Assembly: GCA_004154925.1 (NCBI GenBank)
Contig: QJNS01000004.1
Location: forward strand, 186,001-250,000
DNA from: Monosporascus cannonballus
Taxonomy: Eukaryota; Ascomycota; Sordariomycetes; Xylariales
Reading direction: 5' to 3'
DNA length: 64,000 nt
Part shown: positions 11,901 through 24,900 of the stretch, in pieces
How the letters are laid out: each line of letters begins with the position of its first letter
How positions within the stretch are numbered: the stretch's first letter is position 1
The notes under the pieces: model-generated
What the model was told of the DNA's origin: nothing
Seen by the model: the letters and a program-made list of their open reading frames with translations, nothing else
The model's database searches: none
Position numbers and translations under genes: made by a program

Positions 11901-14845
11901 ATTATATTAATAGGATTTACGAATATAATAATAATTTTTAACAGATAATTAATTACGTATTACGAAAATATTTCGATATTTTCGTTATTTGTTATTTTGA
12001 CGACATTTTTATTTTCTTAAAAACGGAAAAAGTATATATAAGGTACGTTTATAAGGGTTTTTAAGTTTTATAAAACGTAAAATTATTTATTAATGCGGAA
12101 AAAAATTAATTTTATATATAGAAAATAAAATATTTAAAATATATTGTTATTTTAGGACATATTAAAATAAACCTTAAGAAAATCGTTATAATTACAAAAT
12201 AGTAAATATTAATAATAATTAAGGAAATATAAATATTTTTTAAATTCGCCAATTATTACAGGAAATTTATTCGAAATTTTAATAAAATAATTATACCTTT
12301 AATAAATTTTACGAAAAAAAAAGAATTTAAATAAATATTTAATACGGAAAAATATTTTAAATTATTAAAAATATAATTATTAATAAATTTATATTAATTA
12401 TATACGATTTAAATAATCCCGTTAAATTAAAAACCGATATTTCGGATTACGTATTAAGTATAATAATTAAATAATGAAATAATTAAAATAAATTATATTT
12501 TATTATATTTTTTTATATAAATTAAAAGGAACCGAATTTAATTACGGTATTCCAGATAAGTAATTTATTATTATTATTATAGTATTTGGAAAATTTAAGT
12601 ATTTTTTAAAAAGAAATTTATATTAGGTTAAAGTTTATACGGATTATTAAAATTTTACCCGATTTATTACGACCAGAAATCTTATAAAACGATAATTTCG
12701 TTATACGGAAAAATTGGCGAATTTCGATTTCGTTATTATTTATAAAAAACATTTAAAAATGGTAAAGTAAATCCTTTAAGTACATAATTAGACCTCGAAA
12801 AAAATTAGTTAAAATTAGTTATATAATTATTAATATTATTATAAAAAATATTTACGTTTATAACAAAATACGATAATTCGGGTAATACCTTGTAATATAT
12901 ATTAAAAAATTTAATAATATAATAATAAGTTTTTAAAAAACTAAAAAATAAATAAAATATAAATTTTAAAAAAATATTAAAAAGGTTTAGTACGAAAAAT
13001 ATACGAATATTAATTATATAGATATTTAGGGATTTACAAAACCTTAAAGTAATTTTAACGTATATATTTTTTTCTTAAAATGAAATTAACGGTATAGAAA
13101 ATTATATAGTAATACGATATTTGCGCCGAAACAAAAATTTAACGATATAAGCTATATAAAAAATTATAATTATTATTAATTATAAAATAATTATAATATT
13201 TAATTATATTTGATTTTATTATTAAATTTTTTATATTAAAAAATCTAATTATAAAAATATATTATGATAATATTTTGGTTATTATCGATTAATTTATGAA
13301 GTTTTCTCATTTTTTATTACATTATAAAGATATAAATATTAAATAATTGGTATATATTTTTTTCAAATATATTTTTAATATATACGGATTATTAATAAAA
13401 ATTATATCAAATAAAAAATCAATTTTTATATTCAAGTTTTAGTAAAATTTAATGGTATAAATCGGCTTAAATTATAAATTATTTACTATATTTAGATTTT
13501 AGATAAATAAATAAATAAAACGGACGAATTAAATTTTGGAAATTTATTTATAATATTATATTAATTATAAACAAAATAATTGGAGTAAACAATTATTAAT
13601 TGCATAATTAAATTATAATATTAATTATTACGAAAATATTAAGATAATATTTACGAATGTAAATTTCGGTTTTATTTTAACAATTTATAAAAAAATGCAT
13701 AATAACGGTTTAATTAATGTTAAAATAATTTTTACGTTAAAATAATTACGGTAACTATATTAAGAAATAAAAATAAAACTGGAATTCGTACGAAATTAAA
13801 TAAATAAATATTATAATTAAAAAAAATTAAAAAAATTAATTTTAGAAAAAAGGGAAATAATTTTTTTCGTTATAAAAAATATTTTAATAAAACGCCCTAA
13901 TAAAAAACTTAATTTGAAATATATCGGTTTATATAAAATTATTAAGAAAATTTTAAAAAATAATTATTAATTAAAATTTTCATAAAAGATTAAATTTTAT
14001 TTAATTTTTATAATTTTTTATTCTAATTAATAATAAATATAATTAATGTACATACGGTATAAAATGATATAAAAATAAAAGATAAATAATTATACGAAAT
14101 AAAAAAATATTTAATATGCAAAAATAAAACGGATTTACCTAGTATCTAATTAAATGGAAAAAATACCTAAATTCTGAAAATACCTGTAAACCCGCCAAAA
14201 ATCTTATTAATATTTAATAGCTATTAAAAAACTTTTATGAGCAATAACGGAACCACCCGAAATAATAATATTCCAGTTTACGAGATTTACGGAAAGAAAC
14301 CTTTGGTCCACCGTATTTTAATTAATAACGATTATTTTTCTTAAGGCTTAAACTTTAATTACGGATTTCGATTTTAATTACGTAAAATTATTAAAATTAT
14401 TTAAGGATTAAAAAGTACGATTAATGAATTTCGTACTCTAAAATTAATGATATTAACGTTAATAATATATACGAGAAAAACGCGTAAAAATTTCGGATAA
14501 AGATTTTTCGGCCGTTAATTTTTTTTTAAATTTTTTCGATTTTATAATATGGCGATTAATTATAAAAATAAGGATTCTTATCCCGTTATACGAATAATCT
14601 CGATAAATACATTCCTTATAACAAAAAACCTTATTTATTATTTGGTAATTAAGTTGCCAAATAAAACAAAAAAATAAGGTATTGCGTTAAAACGTTCGAA
14701 TTTAATTAAATTAGCTAAGGTAAGTCATTATTCGGATTTACGAAAATAACGTTTGGATATACCGGAAAATATGTTAAAGGTATATGGAAAAAACTTATTA
14801 GGAAAAAGAAATGTTAAAAATAAGATTTTTGGAAAGGGGAAATCG
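8933..14845 (+). pseudogene. gag-pol relic of Gypsy R0
   Basis: No open frame survives, but protein motifs can be read through stops. A CCHC zinc-knuckle trace of the type CxxCGKMGY lies at about 9797-9830. A protease-like region follows near 10080-10300. The reverse transcriptase YFDDIFIF box is at 11991-12016, with RNase H and integrase regions expected downstream. gag-protease-RT-integrase order with one long interior fits Ty3/Gypsy. C remains almost only before G. Nothing else is embedded that I can see. Confidence 0.8.
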
Positions 14846-15222
14846 TATTATGACTTAATAAATTACGGCCTCCAGGAACGGTCATAACGGAAAAGGCCAA
14901 GAAAATTATGTGAATTAGATTACGTAATGGATTACCAGCTTATTGGTAATAAGCTAATAAGCCGGATTACCATCTTATTAATAATAATCCAGCTAAAAGA
15001 AAAAAATATATATATTTATTAATTCCATAATTTAAATAGTTTTAATTTGTAACATTTATTAATACCAAATGTTTATACTATAATATCGTTACTTAAAGCA
15101 TTTTTGGCATTACGAAACGTAATACGTTACTATATTTATTGCTCAGATTCCCACGATACTCCTGCCAACATAAACCCGTCGACTTAAGGTTTAATAGTTG
15201 GTTAAACCGCCTAGCCGTCACA
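14846..15222 (+). repeat. 3' LTR of R0
   Basis: Begins TATTATGACTTAATAAATT, which matches the 5' LTR start by transitions only. It ends AGCCGTCACA with its last ~100 bp nearly unmutated. Confidence 0.92.
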
Positions 15223-16101
15223 CCAGGCACCCAGTTGTATTGGCTATGTTTTAGTTTTGTAACATCTTGAATAACCTTACTGAAAGTATGTCCTTGGGGG
15301 CTCAAAGGCAGCCGCGAACTCGGGGAAAGAGTCACAAGTGATTTCTTACAAAAAGGTACTAGTTATATCATCAGATGCCTCAACAATCATACTATTCCAT
15401 AACCCCATGCGAACTCTGCGGATCGAGTCGTTGGTAATGCCATGCTTCCCTTAAAGCCTTCCGACGCCGCCACCGAGCGAGGCACCAGTTGCTCCTACAC
15501 AGGGGGAGAATCCGACAGCTAATCCATGTCAGTCGAGCTCCACGCATACAAGTCTATTATGGACAAACTCAATTCCCTTCCGGCTCCGCCCACAGCATCA
15601 ATCATGTCTTGAAAGGCCGCACTGCTATCGATACTCGCCCTTAGGTCGCCATTAATGCCGGCATACCTGAAATGCTCCATGTTCACCATGACAGCATTCT
15701 GGATAACGCGAAGGGTCGGGGAACATCCACGACAACCGGATCTCGCAAGCTATGGGATATTATTTCCCGTCATAAATCCGAGCTACCGATTGTTATGTTA
15801 GCTGATAACCCGATTATCCCGCGTCACGAGTATATGATGAACTTGTACCAACCCACAAGTCTTCCTCCGTGTCTCGAGGAAAGACAAAATCAAAAGCCAG
15901 GGACTCATAGCTGGACCAACGGGTGGTCTCGCTAACAAAGTCTGGCCACGAAGCGTCATGGACGGAACTCGCTATCTCTGGCGGCCATTCAGGCTCGAGG
16001 CGAATGTACCTGATACCGGCCAACGACCAGATCGCGCCAGATACCGCCATGATGGCCCCTGAGATCAGCAGGAGGGGCTGGACAACCTTGAGCCTAGCCA
16101 T

Positions 16102-17330
16102 GTGTTGCGAAAAATTGAATCTTTCTCCAAAAAGGGGTTGCAGGGAGCGAAGAACGATATGATTTGGCATCAAACACAAGGAATGTTGTCGCTGAAGATG
16201 AGGGTATTATATTTCAGGGATAGGCCGTCGCGTGTAGACGTATAAGAAGCCCATGCTGGTCATACAGGTGAGACTCCCGGAGCAACCAGATGAGGTACTA
16301 TTGTTTTATCCGATTCCTGCTGCTTCTAATAACCTTGTACGGCAAGGTTTCGAACCTGTCCCTTGTTGAATTCTACTTCCGATGCAACTTCTGGTCGGCA
16401 TGCTCCACCGGCCTCTTTTTTTTCCCCTCCAGGGGCTGAATCGCATGGGAAAACAAACAACGCACTGTTGGACCGACTTTGCGAGTAAGACGGCCGACCA
16501 TGAGAACGTACAACGCTCAACCACCAAGATCCCGAGTTTACGGGCTCAACTATTGCGGGTCCCTAATCACACTTGAACCATATGGGTAACTATCCTTCAA
16601 TGCATTCGAGGTGAGCACGGCTAGGGCGACAAGCAGAGCATATCGGTTTCGATTACTATCCACATGGACACACTACTTTAAATTTAGTTCTGGACTCACA
16701 TACGCGGGGACTTGGGGTTGCAACCAGAGAGATAGTACAAGCCCGACGAGAAACGAAAGCATGTAGGGCTACCTCAAAGTCTTCTGGTAGACGGCATGAG
16801 GGATCCGAGTTATCGCAGCTTAGTCCGAGGGCGAGCTGTACCAGACTTACTTGTGCCGGGAGAATGCCCATTCCGCGTGGCCCGCATATCTCTGCGTCAC
16901 CAAGATACCAGGTATGATATATGTGGATCCAGTTCGGAACGATAAGGGGCACTGCTAACAAGTTTGTCGAGATTATTGACTGTCAACTCAAACAATTCTC
17001 AAACGCCGCCTAATATCTGCGTAACTAAGTCTCAAGAGCTCGGTGTTGAGCGCACGACGCAATGCCCTAAGCGTCAACCCAATCACTCATACATGTGCCC
17101 TGAAATATCTAGCCCACCAGAGTCGAACTGCAGTCGATCAATGGAATGGACATTCACTTGCCACGACCGGGCATAACGAGCCATTGGGACAAGCCCGGTA
17201 CTGTAGTCCTGGCCGCCTCGCAATGAACGAGGAGCCCAAGCAGCTCGTTAATCCTATTATGGGCCAGAACCTCGTAATCTTCTCGGTGCTCGCCTAGGCA
17301 CGCCCTTCTATTGCCCAGGATGCTCTAGTT
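16102..17330. other. host remnants upstream of the FAD gene
   Basis: Normal composition. Several frames of 60-100 codons remain open (for example minus 16656-16961 and plus 16382-16576, 17043-17297), but none has a recognisable domain and they overlap out of frame. The first ~200 bp should contain the FAD gene promoter. The rest probably contains a decayed gene. Confidence 0.35.
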
Positions 17331-17605
17331 AGCGGCAATCTAGGAATTCGGAGTTTTTAACTCCGGAAAAGTGGGTCTATCCCTATTCGAGGTGGCGAAG
17401 ATGGCAAAAGAATTCGTAAGACTTCCAAAGTCTTCCAAAGTCTTCCAAAGCTTTCCATTTGATTAATAATGGAAAATACTGACTAATAATGGAATGATAA
17501 AGCTTAATAAGCCATTTTTCACATATATATATAGCCGGGAATTTCCCCAGCTGTTGTTGGGCTTTGATAGAAAGAATATAGTTACATTCTATCTTCTATG
17601 ACACA
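17331..17605. repeat. possible solo LTR of a different retrotransposon
   Basis: Has a short GGAATTCGGAG / CTCCGG hairpin-like start, three tandem copies of TCTTCCAAAG (17415-17447), a TATA box (TATATATATAG near 17525) and an end resembling TTCTATCTTCTATGACA. This layout resembles a fungal LTR. I could not find both a TG start and a matching target duplication, so the call is tentative. Confidence 0.3.
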
Positions 17606-18688
17606 CCTTGAGTTTCCCCTGAACGTTTTCCCATACAAATCTTTGCAGGGTAGCCTTACCTTCTGTCTCAGGTGCAGTTCGTAAACTTTCAGAATCTGAT
17701 TCTTAAGGCTCGTACCAACCCTGTCGTTTAGCAAGACGTTAATAAACCTGCTAAAGCTGAATTTTCCATTATTTTAAATTTGGCTTTAATCGGCTAATTT
17801 TAAAAAACGGCTTCGATTTTAATTAACCCTGTTATTTCGTAATATAATTAAATTGTTACCGTTTCTTAATATATATAGTATTAATACCTTTATTTATAAC
17901 GTATTCGAAAAAAAATCAAAAATATATGAATTAAAAGGGCGTCGATTCGTTCGAAAAACAAAAAATATCGAAAAACATTCATAAGGTAACCTAATTTCCC
18001 ATATAAAATTAACGGTTAATATTAAAACGTTCCTAAATTCGGAGTTTTCGCAAAAAAAAATTTCGTTTTTAATATAATTATTATTTTATTAATACAAATT
18101 ACGGAAAAAACCCTTCCGAGCATATCTATCATTATTTATACCCGATACCGTTTTATTAAAATTATTAATATTTTTATCGATCCGGAATTTTCGCAAAAAA
18201 GCCAAAATCCGAACGAATCCCAAAATACGTAACTATATAAATGTTTTTCGTAAACTTTATACGAAATAATAATATTTTTTGAAATATATCTATAATAAAT
18301 TAATTAAGGGCTTAATACGTTAAATTATAGGATTAAGAAACATAATTATTAAACCGTAATTAAAAATTAAGTACTTAAAGGATTATTATAACGAAAAAAC
18401 AAATAAACAATGAATATACTTATTTTCAAGAAAAAATATATAATTTCGGCTAGGATAAAAATTTCCAGATTTTTACAACTAAACTCGAAATATAAGAAAG
18501 TTACCTAAAAATTAATAATATTTCCCATATTAAACTATATGATAATAATTAACCGTTACTTAAGCCTACCTTAAAATAAAACCTTTTTAATATAAGCCCC
18601 TAAAGCAGGTTAAATTTTGTAAAGCCGTATTCGGGTTTTCCGTTAAAATGAAAAGCAAATTAACTCTTGGCCTTAAAAAAAACCAACG

Positions 18689-19060
18689 TTGTTATTTATT
18701 CCATTTAAAAATTATTACAAGCTTTTTCTTTGCAAAAATCGGCTGCCGGCGAAAAAAAAATTATCCCCATTAAAAAGGCCGAAGATATTTTTGTTTTGCA
18801 GCAGGTCCGCAACCGCTTTCGCAAGTACTTTGTTAACAATTCGGCAACACAGCAAAGGAGGAAAAAAGCCAAAAAATATGGCGGCATAATGGTAAAAAAA
18901 ACCTCGATAACGTCGCCGAAACGCTACTTCGCTCCGAAAAAATAATTAGAAATACCGGATTAAATATGAAAATAGCTTTCAGGATTTTTAACAATACCTA
19001 TACCGACGAATTTAACGACGATACGCTATTTTGCGTCGTCCTGGTTTGAGCGAATAAAAA
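18689..19060 (+). pseudogene. Harbinger ORF1 relic (H1)
   Basis: Frames here read a basic protein conserved at protein level in the three Harbinger copies, with the core NVAETLLRSEKIIRNTGLNM followed by FNDDTLF. The corresponding region in H3 is 52667-52852 on the minus strand. PIF/Harbinger elements normally carry a second, DNA-binding (Myb/SANT-like) protein beside the transposase, and this is the likely candidate; I could not see a SANT motif. Broken by frame changes and stops. Confidence 0.55.
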
Positions 19061-19269
19061 CCGCCTTATTACCATGTTTATCGGCATAAACGATAGTTTA
19101 AGGTGTTAATAAATCAGAAGCTTTAAAGGAACTGGCGATTCGGGCGGCAAATACCGCAAAGGTAACGAAAAGAAAATACTTTATAATAATAGCAAAGGTA
19201 TTACAAACTTCTTAAGTACGGAAAGTAATAAAAATAATGGAAATAATACGAATATAAAACTATAAAGGT

Positions 19270-19402
19270 ATTAAAAATATAGAAATGGTAAAAATGGTAG
19301 AAATGGTAAAAGTGGTGGAAATGGTGGAAATGGTGGAAATGGTGGAAATGGTGGAAATGGTGGAAATGGTGGAAATGGTGGAAATGGTGGAAATAGTGGA
19401 AA
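19270..19402 (+). repeat. GGTGGAAAT minisatellite
   Basis: About fourteen 9-bp units of the form GGTGGAAAT, with degenerate GGTAGAAAT and GGTAAAAAT units at the left edge. The array lies between ORF1 and the transposase of H1. H2 and H3 have only a few degenerate units at the same place, so the array grew in this copy. Confidence 0.9.
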
Positions 19403-19639
19403 TAATAAAAGAAAGTGATATGAAAAGGGGAACTTTTTCTTCAAAATCAGTATTTTCTTAGCTAACATATTTTGTTGCAATATAACAAATAAATTATCCC
19501 AGTTTTAAAAGTGTTAAATCCTTATATAAAATAAATATATTCGGAACTTAGTAATTTCTAAATTATTATAACGAAAAACTAAAAAACTAATTGAAAAACT
19601 TTTCTTATTTATTAATTAATTTATTATGCCCTAATATTC

Positions 19640-20554
19640 AGCCTTTTCTTTAATTAACTTACAATAATAATAACGCTTTTATTTTATTATTTTCGCTTTT
19701 AATCCTTCTTGAATTTCTAATACGTATTTTATATCCTTTTCGCGATTTTATTACGATATCCTGCCGTAAAGAAATATGCGCCACCCTGCCTTTTTGCCCG
19801 CGTAAAATTATTTGCTTAATTTTTATCGTTAATATAAATTTTTTTATCTAGTTTTACGGATGCGTTAAGGTTAATTTCGCCGTAATTTAACAAAAAGTTA
19901 CAAAAATTAATTATAACGTAAATCGCCTTAATTATCGTATTAACACGTATATAAAGAAGATTTTCCTTAAAAATCCTAAAGGTATTTTTCTATTTTCCGA
20001 AAACCTTTTCGATAATATTTCGCAATTATGTATATCTTAGATTATATAGTTTTTCCGAAATTTATAAATTTAATTCGGCCTGTATTTACTTTTGAAATTA
20101 ATATTATGTTTCGTAATACGAAATAAGGATTTGCTTACCGGTAACGTACCTAATATTTTTAAGCATATATTTATCCCTAAGGAAAACGAAATTATTATAA
20201 TTAATTATATTATTAAACATTTTGTCGTTATTCGTAAAACCTTTTTAACTTATTAATACGTAAAAAATTACTTATTAAAATCACAACGGGTTAATATATT
20301 TGTTAATAATTTTCTTTTATAATTCTTTTATTTCTTTTGCCTAAAAACGTTATTTTCGCTTTGGACCTTAAAAGAAATGCCATTAATCGTTCTTATTATA
20401 TTCCTACATTATAAAACTTCTTTTCTATTATTAACGATATGAAAATAAAAATAATTATTAACGGGTTTAATAATAATACGTATTAATGTTACAAAAGTAT
20501 TTAAAATTTTACAAAATACGTAATAAATAATAATATTATTTTTTATATAATAAT
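19640..20554 (-). pseudogene. HARBI1-type transposase relic, C-terminal part (H1)
   Basis: Reading the minus strand through stops gives a block like ELYNLRYTQLRNIIEKVFG (around 20010-20080) followed by a region ending ...NFCNFLLNYG. This is the conserved C-terminal signature of Harbinger DDE transposases (DDE_Tnp_4). The N-terminal part lies across the nest at 43947-44350. Inactive: several stops and frame changes, mostly of RIP type. Confidence 0.7.
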
Positions 20555-20717
20555 TGTCACGGGCCAAGGGTCCTAGTAAAAGGATTAACGTAACGCTAAT
20601 CCCGTGGCTCCTATATATAACTAGCTGCTCCTACGCATCTTCTTAACTATTCTCTAGATTTCTTCATAAACCTATTATAACCGATATCCTTAATTATTAC
20701 GTATGCAACCCTTTACA

Positions 20718-21621
20718 TATTAAGAAATCTCCTTTTTCGCAAACGGTCCGTCGCCGTAAGAAATACGCTAGCGTTACGCACCCGTTATTCGTACGCAGCT
20801 TATTTGCCATAGATACCGAAAAACCGTGCCGTCAGGTCTTACGAACCGTTCGCGAACTATAAGGCCGTAAGGATTATAACGTTTAAAAGTTCGAAATAAA
20901 TAGGAAATTATTCGTTAATAAAAAAGCGATTGGCGATAATCGTACGCAATTTTTCTATATCTGGGAAGCCTTTAGCCGTTAATTTTAAAAATTGACGTTT
21001 TTGCCGTACATGCAAAAAACCTTAAAAAAACCGAATTTTTAAATTTTTTTAAATTATGTTGCCGTTATTTTGAAAAAACCTAATAAGGAATAAAAAGCTG
21101 GTTAACGTTTAGCCAAATTGCGTTAACGTAATATTTAAACGGCGTCTAAATATATTCCCATATTCGAAAATGCTTTTTACCAGAACTGAAAAAACAAATA
21201 ACCGGATAAAACCAAAATTTTCCTATTAATTTTGGGCTTTAACGCCGAAACGGAAAAACAGGTGGATCACGAAAAGTGGCCTAATACTTAAAAAAAGTTC
21301 GCACAGCTTTTTCGCCGTTCGGAAATATTGTTCCTAACGGCCCCCACCACGGCGCGTTCGCGCGCAATAATTTTCCAGTCAAAGGGCGATACCATAGAAA
21401 ATATGGAAATCGGCACGTTAACCGCTAATTACTAACGCAAGCGCCGCTGGCGAATAAAAAGGCGTTGCTTAACATATGGCGAAACGGGGCATTTTCGGAA
21501 AAATTGTCCCAGAAGGAAGGAAGTCGCCGTCCGACATATTGGCGCTAGCAAGGCCCCAAAGGCTCCGTTACTGCTTAAACGACAAAAAGCAGCCGCGGAA
21601 GCGTTCGACAAAGCCTGGAAG
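20718..21621 (+). pseudogene. gag-like frame of R1, first part
   Basis: Less RIP-damaged than its surroundings. The end of this segment reads a basic, Lys/Ala-rich frame (KAAAEAFDKAWK). It continues without a break at 28396 when R2 and one copy of its target duplication are removed (DLKELDVYETLKNWQKK). A third segment at 43623-43776 reads a Cys-rich basic tail (CEYCRLKARSLRKC). A nucleocapsid-type protein is likely, but no known gag family was recognised. Internal stops are present. Confidence 0.45.
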
Positions 21622-21998
21622 TGTAACGAGCTTGGCGGTTTAACCAACTATTAAACCTTAAGTCGACGGGTTTATGTTAGCAGGAATATCGTAAGAATCT
21701 AAGTAATAGATACAGTAATCGTATTACGTTTCGTAATTCCAAGGGTACCTTAAGTAACGATATTATATTGCAAACTAAAACTATCTAAATTATAGAAATA
21801 ATAAACGTATATATCCTTCTCCTTTTTGGCTTAATTATTTATGATCATACAGCTGGTAATAATCATGATTGCTTATTATCTCCTTTAATCACTTTTAATT
21901 ACTAATTTAGCAGTGATCATCGTCACGTAATCCATAATGTGGCCTATATAATCCTTGTTTAACCGTTTCTTAGGGCCGGAACTTATTAGGTCGTAACA
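21622..21998 (-). repeat. 3' LTR of R2
   Basis: Runs from TGTAACGAGCTTGG to GGTCGTAACA on the + strand. The left (outer) ~70 bp are little mutated. Confidence 0.92.
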
Positions 21999-24900
21999 CG
22001 ATCTTCCTTCTTCAAAATCTTGCTCTTAAGATTTCTTTTCTTTTTTCCTTTTTTCGTTTAATAAATATCCTTTCTTTTGCTTTTAATTATATCGTTTCAT
22101 ATTTCCAAAATTCGTTATATTCTTCGTTCTTTTACCGTTTGTCATATTAACCTTGTAAAAGCCTTTAACGAATTTGGTTACGAAATTATGCCTTACTCAT
22201 ATTATTTTTCGAGAAATATAAAATGTAAAATAATGGAAAACGTTTTAAGATATAAGGAATATATTAATCGAAATTAATCTTATAATAATACCGGCGTACC
22301 TATTTTTTCTCTACAAAATATTCGTCGTAAACATTAACGTTTAAAACGCAAAAAAACGCTTACCGAAAAACAATTACTAAAGTTTTAACGGCTTTACCTT
22401 AAGGCTTAACGTAAATATCAAAAAAAGATAAATAAAGCTTTTTCTCGTTTTATTCGTTTGCGTAAATAAAAAACGTTAACGCGTTCGAAAAACGTTACCA
22501 TAATATAACGTAAGCTTTAATCGTTAAACGAATTAAAAGAATAAAAACGTCGGAAATAAAAATAATTAGAGGCTGCCATTACGGCTACCACGTTAACATA
22601 TGTTACGGCCGATTAGCCCAACATCCCGGCTACCGATTAATTAATTATTAATTGGGACGCGCCCGTTGTTGCTAGTAAAAGTTCTTTAACAAACGCTAGG
22701 CGCTAATAAAAATTTTGACAAATTCTCAAGTATTTTCGGAATCTGGATGCTTTTTTTATTTAATTAAATATTAAGTAAATCTATTTTGTTTTCGCATATC
22801 GAAAATTTTTTCCACTTTATATATCCGTTTATTTTCTATTTCCATATTTTTGTATACCGTACATATATTGATTATATCTGCTGCTAACTTGAATAAGGAA
22901 ATATAAAGAATTAAATAAAATTTAACTTTTAATAAAAATTTTAATTAACAATTATTTTTCGAGATTTTCTTGACGATTTTATATGGACCGATATACTTAA
23001 AATCGAATTTTTTGTTAAGTTTTTTTATTTAAATGTTTTTTATAATAAAGAAAATTATTTTCCCTTTTTCGAAAATTAATTTTTTTTAATTTTTTTGGTT
23101 ATAATATTTGTTTATTTAATTTTTTACGAATTCCAATTTGTTTTTATTTCTGAATATAAATATCGTAATTATTTTAACGTAAAAATTACTTTAATATTAA
23201 TTAAACCGTTATTGCATACTTTTTTATAAACTTTTAAAATAAAATCACAATTTGTATTCGTTAATATTATTTTAATATTTTCGTAATAACTAATATTATA
23301 AGCTAACTATGCAGTTTATATTTTTTTTAATTTAATTATTTTATTTATATTTAATATAATATCGTAAGTAAATTTTTAAGGTTTGGTTTATTTGGTTTAT
23401 TTATTTATTTATTTATGGTTTAAATACGTTAAATAATTTGTAATTTAGGCCGATTTGTACTATAAGTCCTTGCTAAAATTTAGATGCAAAAATCGATACT
23501 TTATTTGATATAATTTCTATTAATGATCCGTATATATTACAAATATGCCTAAAAAAATATATCCTCTTTATTCGGCATTTATATCCTTATAATAGGGTAA
23601 AAAATAGGAAAATTTCGTAAATCGGTCGACGATTACGAAAATGCTATCGTATTGTATTTTTATAATTAAATATTTTAATATAAAAAGTTTAATAATAAAG
23701 TCGAATATAACTAAATATTATAATTATTTTGCGATTAATAATAATTATAATTTTTCGTATAGTTTATATTGTCGAATCTTTGGTTTAACGCAAATATCGT
23801 ATTGCTATATAATTTTTTATATTATTAATTTTATTTTTAAAAAAGAATATATACGTTAAAATCGCTTTAAGATTTTATGGATCCTTAGATATCCGTATAA
23901 TTGAAATTCGTATATTTTTCGTACTTAAATTTGTTAATATTATTTTAAAACTTATATTTTATTCGTTTTTTGGTTTTTTAGGAAATTATCGTTATATTAT
24001 TAAATCCTTTAATATATATTTAAAAATATTATCCGAATTATCGTAATTTATCGTAAACGTAAATATCTTTTTATAATAATATTAAAAATTATATAATTAA
24101 TTTTAATTAATATTTTCGAAATCCGGTTATTTTCTTAAAGTATTTACTTTGCTATTTTTAAACTTTTTTTATAGATAATAACGAAATCGAAATTTGCCAA
24201 TTTTTCCGCTTATTTTAATTATTATTTTATAAATTCCTTAATCGTAATAAATTAGGCACGATTTTAATAATTTATATGAACCTTAATTTAATATAAATTT
24301 CCTTTTAGGAAATACTTAAATTTTCGAAATGTCATAATAATAACCATAAATTCTTTATTTAAAATATCGTAATTAAATTCGGCTTTTTTTAATTTATACG
24401 AAAAAAATATAATAAGGTATAATTTACCTTAATTATTTTATTATTTAATTATTATATTTAACCCGTAATCCGAAATATCGGTTTTTAATTTAACAGAAAA
24501 ATTTAAATCGTACATAATTAGTATTTACTTATTAATAATCGAACTTTTAATACCTTAAAATGCTTTTTCCGTTTCTGACATCCATTTGAATTTTTCTTTC
24601 TTTTTTTCGTAAAATTCGTTAAAAATATAATTATTTTGTTAAAATTTCGAATACATTTTTTATAATAATTTACAAATCCAAAAAATACCTATATCTTTTT
24701 AACCGTTATTAACGTTTGTTATTTTATAATTATAATAATTTTTTTAAAATTTATCTTAATATATTTTAAAATAATAATATATTCCAGATATTTTATTTTC
24801 TATATATGGAATTAACTTTTTTCTGCATTAATAAGTAATTTTATATTTTATAAAACTTTAAAAACCTTATAAACGTATTTTACATATATTTTTTCCGTTT

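Larger units (their letters stand above)
8553..15222 (+). mobile_element. Gypsy LTR retrotransposon R0 (family A), 6.67 kb
   Basis: LTRs 8553-8932 and 14846-15222 are bounded by the perfect 5-bp duplication CCAGG (8548-8552, 15223-15227). A polypurine tract (GGAAAGGGGAAA, 14831-14842) precedes the right LTR, fixing the + orientation. Heavily RIP-mutated. The element is inserted in the FAD oxidoreductase gene. Confidence 0.93.
6696..16101 (-). pseudogene. berberine-bridge-type FAD oxidoreductase, split by two transposons
   Basis: Relic of a secreted FAD-linked oxidase (FAD_binding_4 plus BBE C-terminus). Reading from the right: exon 1 16101-15853 (signal-like N-terminus, then VSETTRWSSYE); intron 15852-15783; exon 2 15782-15569; 50-bp intron 15568-15519; exon 3 from 15518 with GATGASLGGGVGRL. 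The gene is then cut by the Gypsy element (8553-15222) and the MITE (7608-8470). It resumes as VIKTTFETYPA near 7606 and ends with the BBE motif near 6790 (YGYDEWRHERLSSLKRN). Breaks: Trp to TAG at 15750-15752, a CAA-type codon to TAA at 15451-15453, and a frameshift near 7270. The flavin-attachment motif expected as SGGHGYSPTL reads SGCRGCSPTL, so the linking His is gone. The two stops fit RIP transitions. The span between exon 3 and the Gypsy junction (15223-15390) is not well matched. Confidence 0.85.

Noticed and set aside
8933..14845. AT-rich DNA as a mitochondrial or bacterial insertion
   Set aside because: LTRs, target duplications, zinc-knuckle and RT traces identify a Gypsy element; the base bias is of RIP type.
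15093..15335. An 80-codon minus-strand frame spanning the right end of R0
   Set aside because: It crosses the LTR-host junction and its last third is LTR sequence; it is not a native protein.
16336..16365. A tRNA-like T-loop (GGTTTCGAACCT)
   Set aside because: It is only a short palindrome. No acceptor, D or anticodon arm can be built around it on either strand.
19270..19402. CRISPR-like array
   Set aside because: Contiguous 9-bp units without spacers in a eukaryotic transposon; a minisatellite.
19271..19480. A Pro/Phe repeat protein on the minus strand
   Set aside because: It is the translation of the GGTGGAAAT minisatellite inside a dead Harbinger element; there is no start context or conservation.
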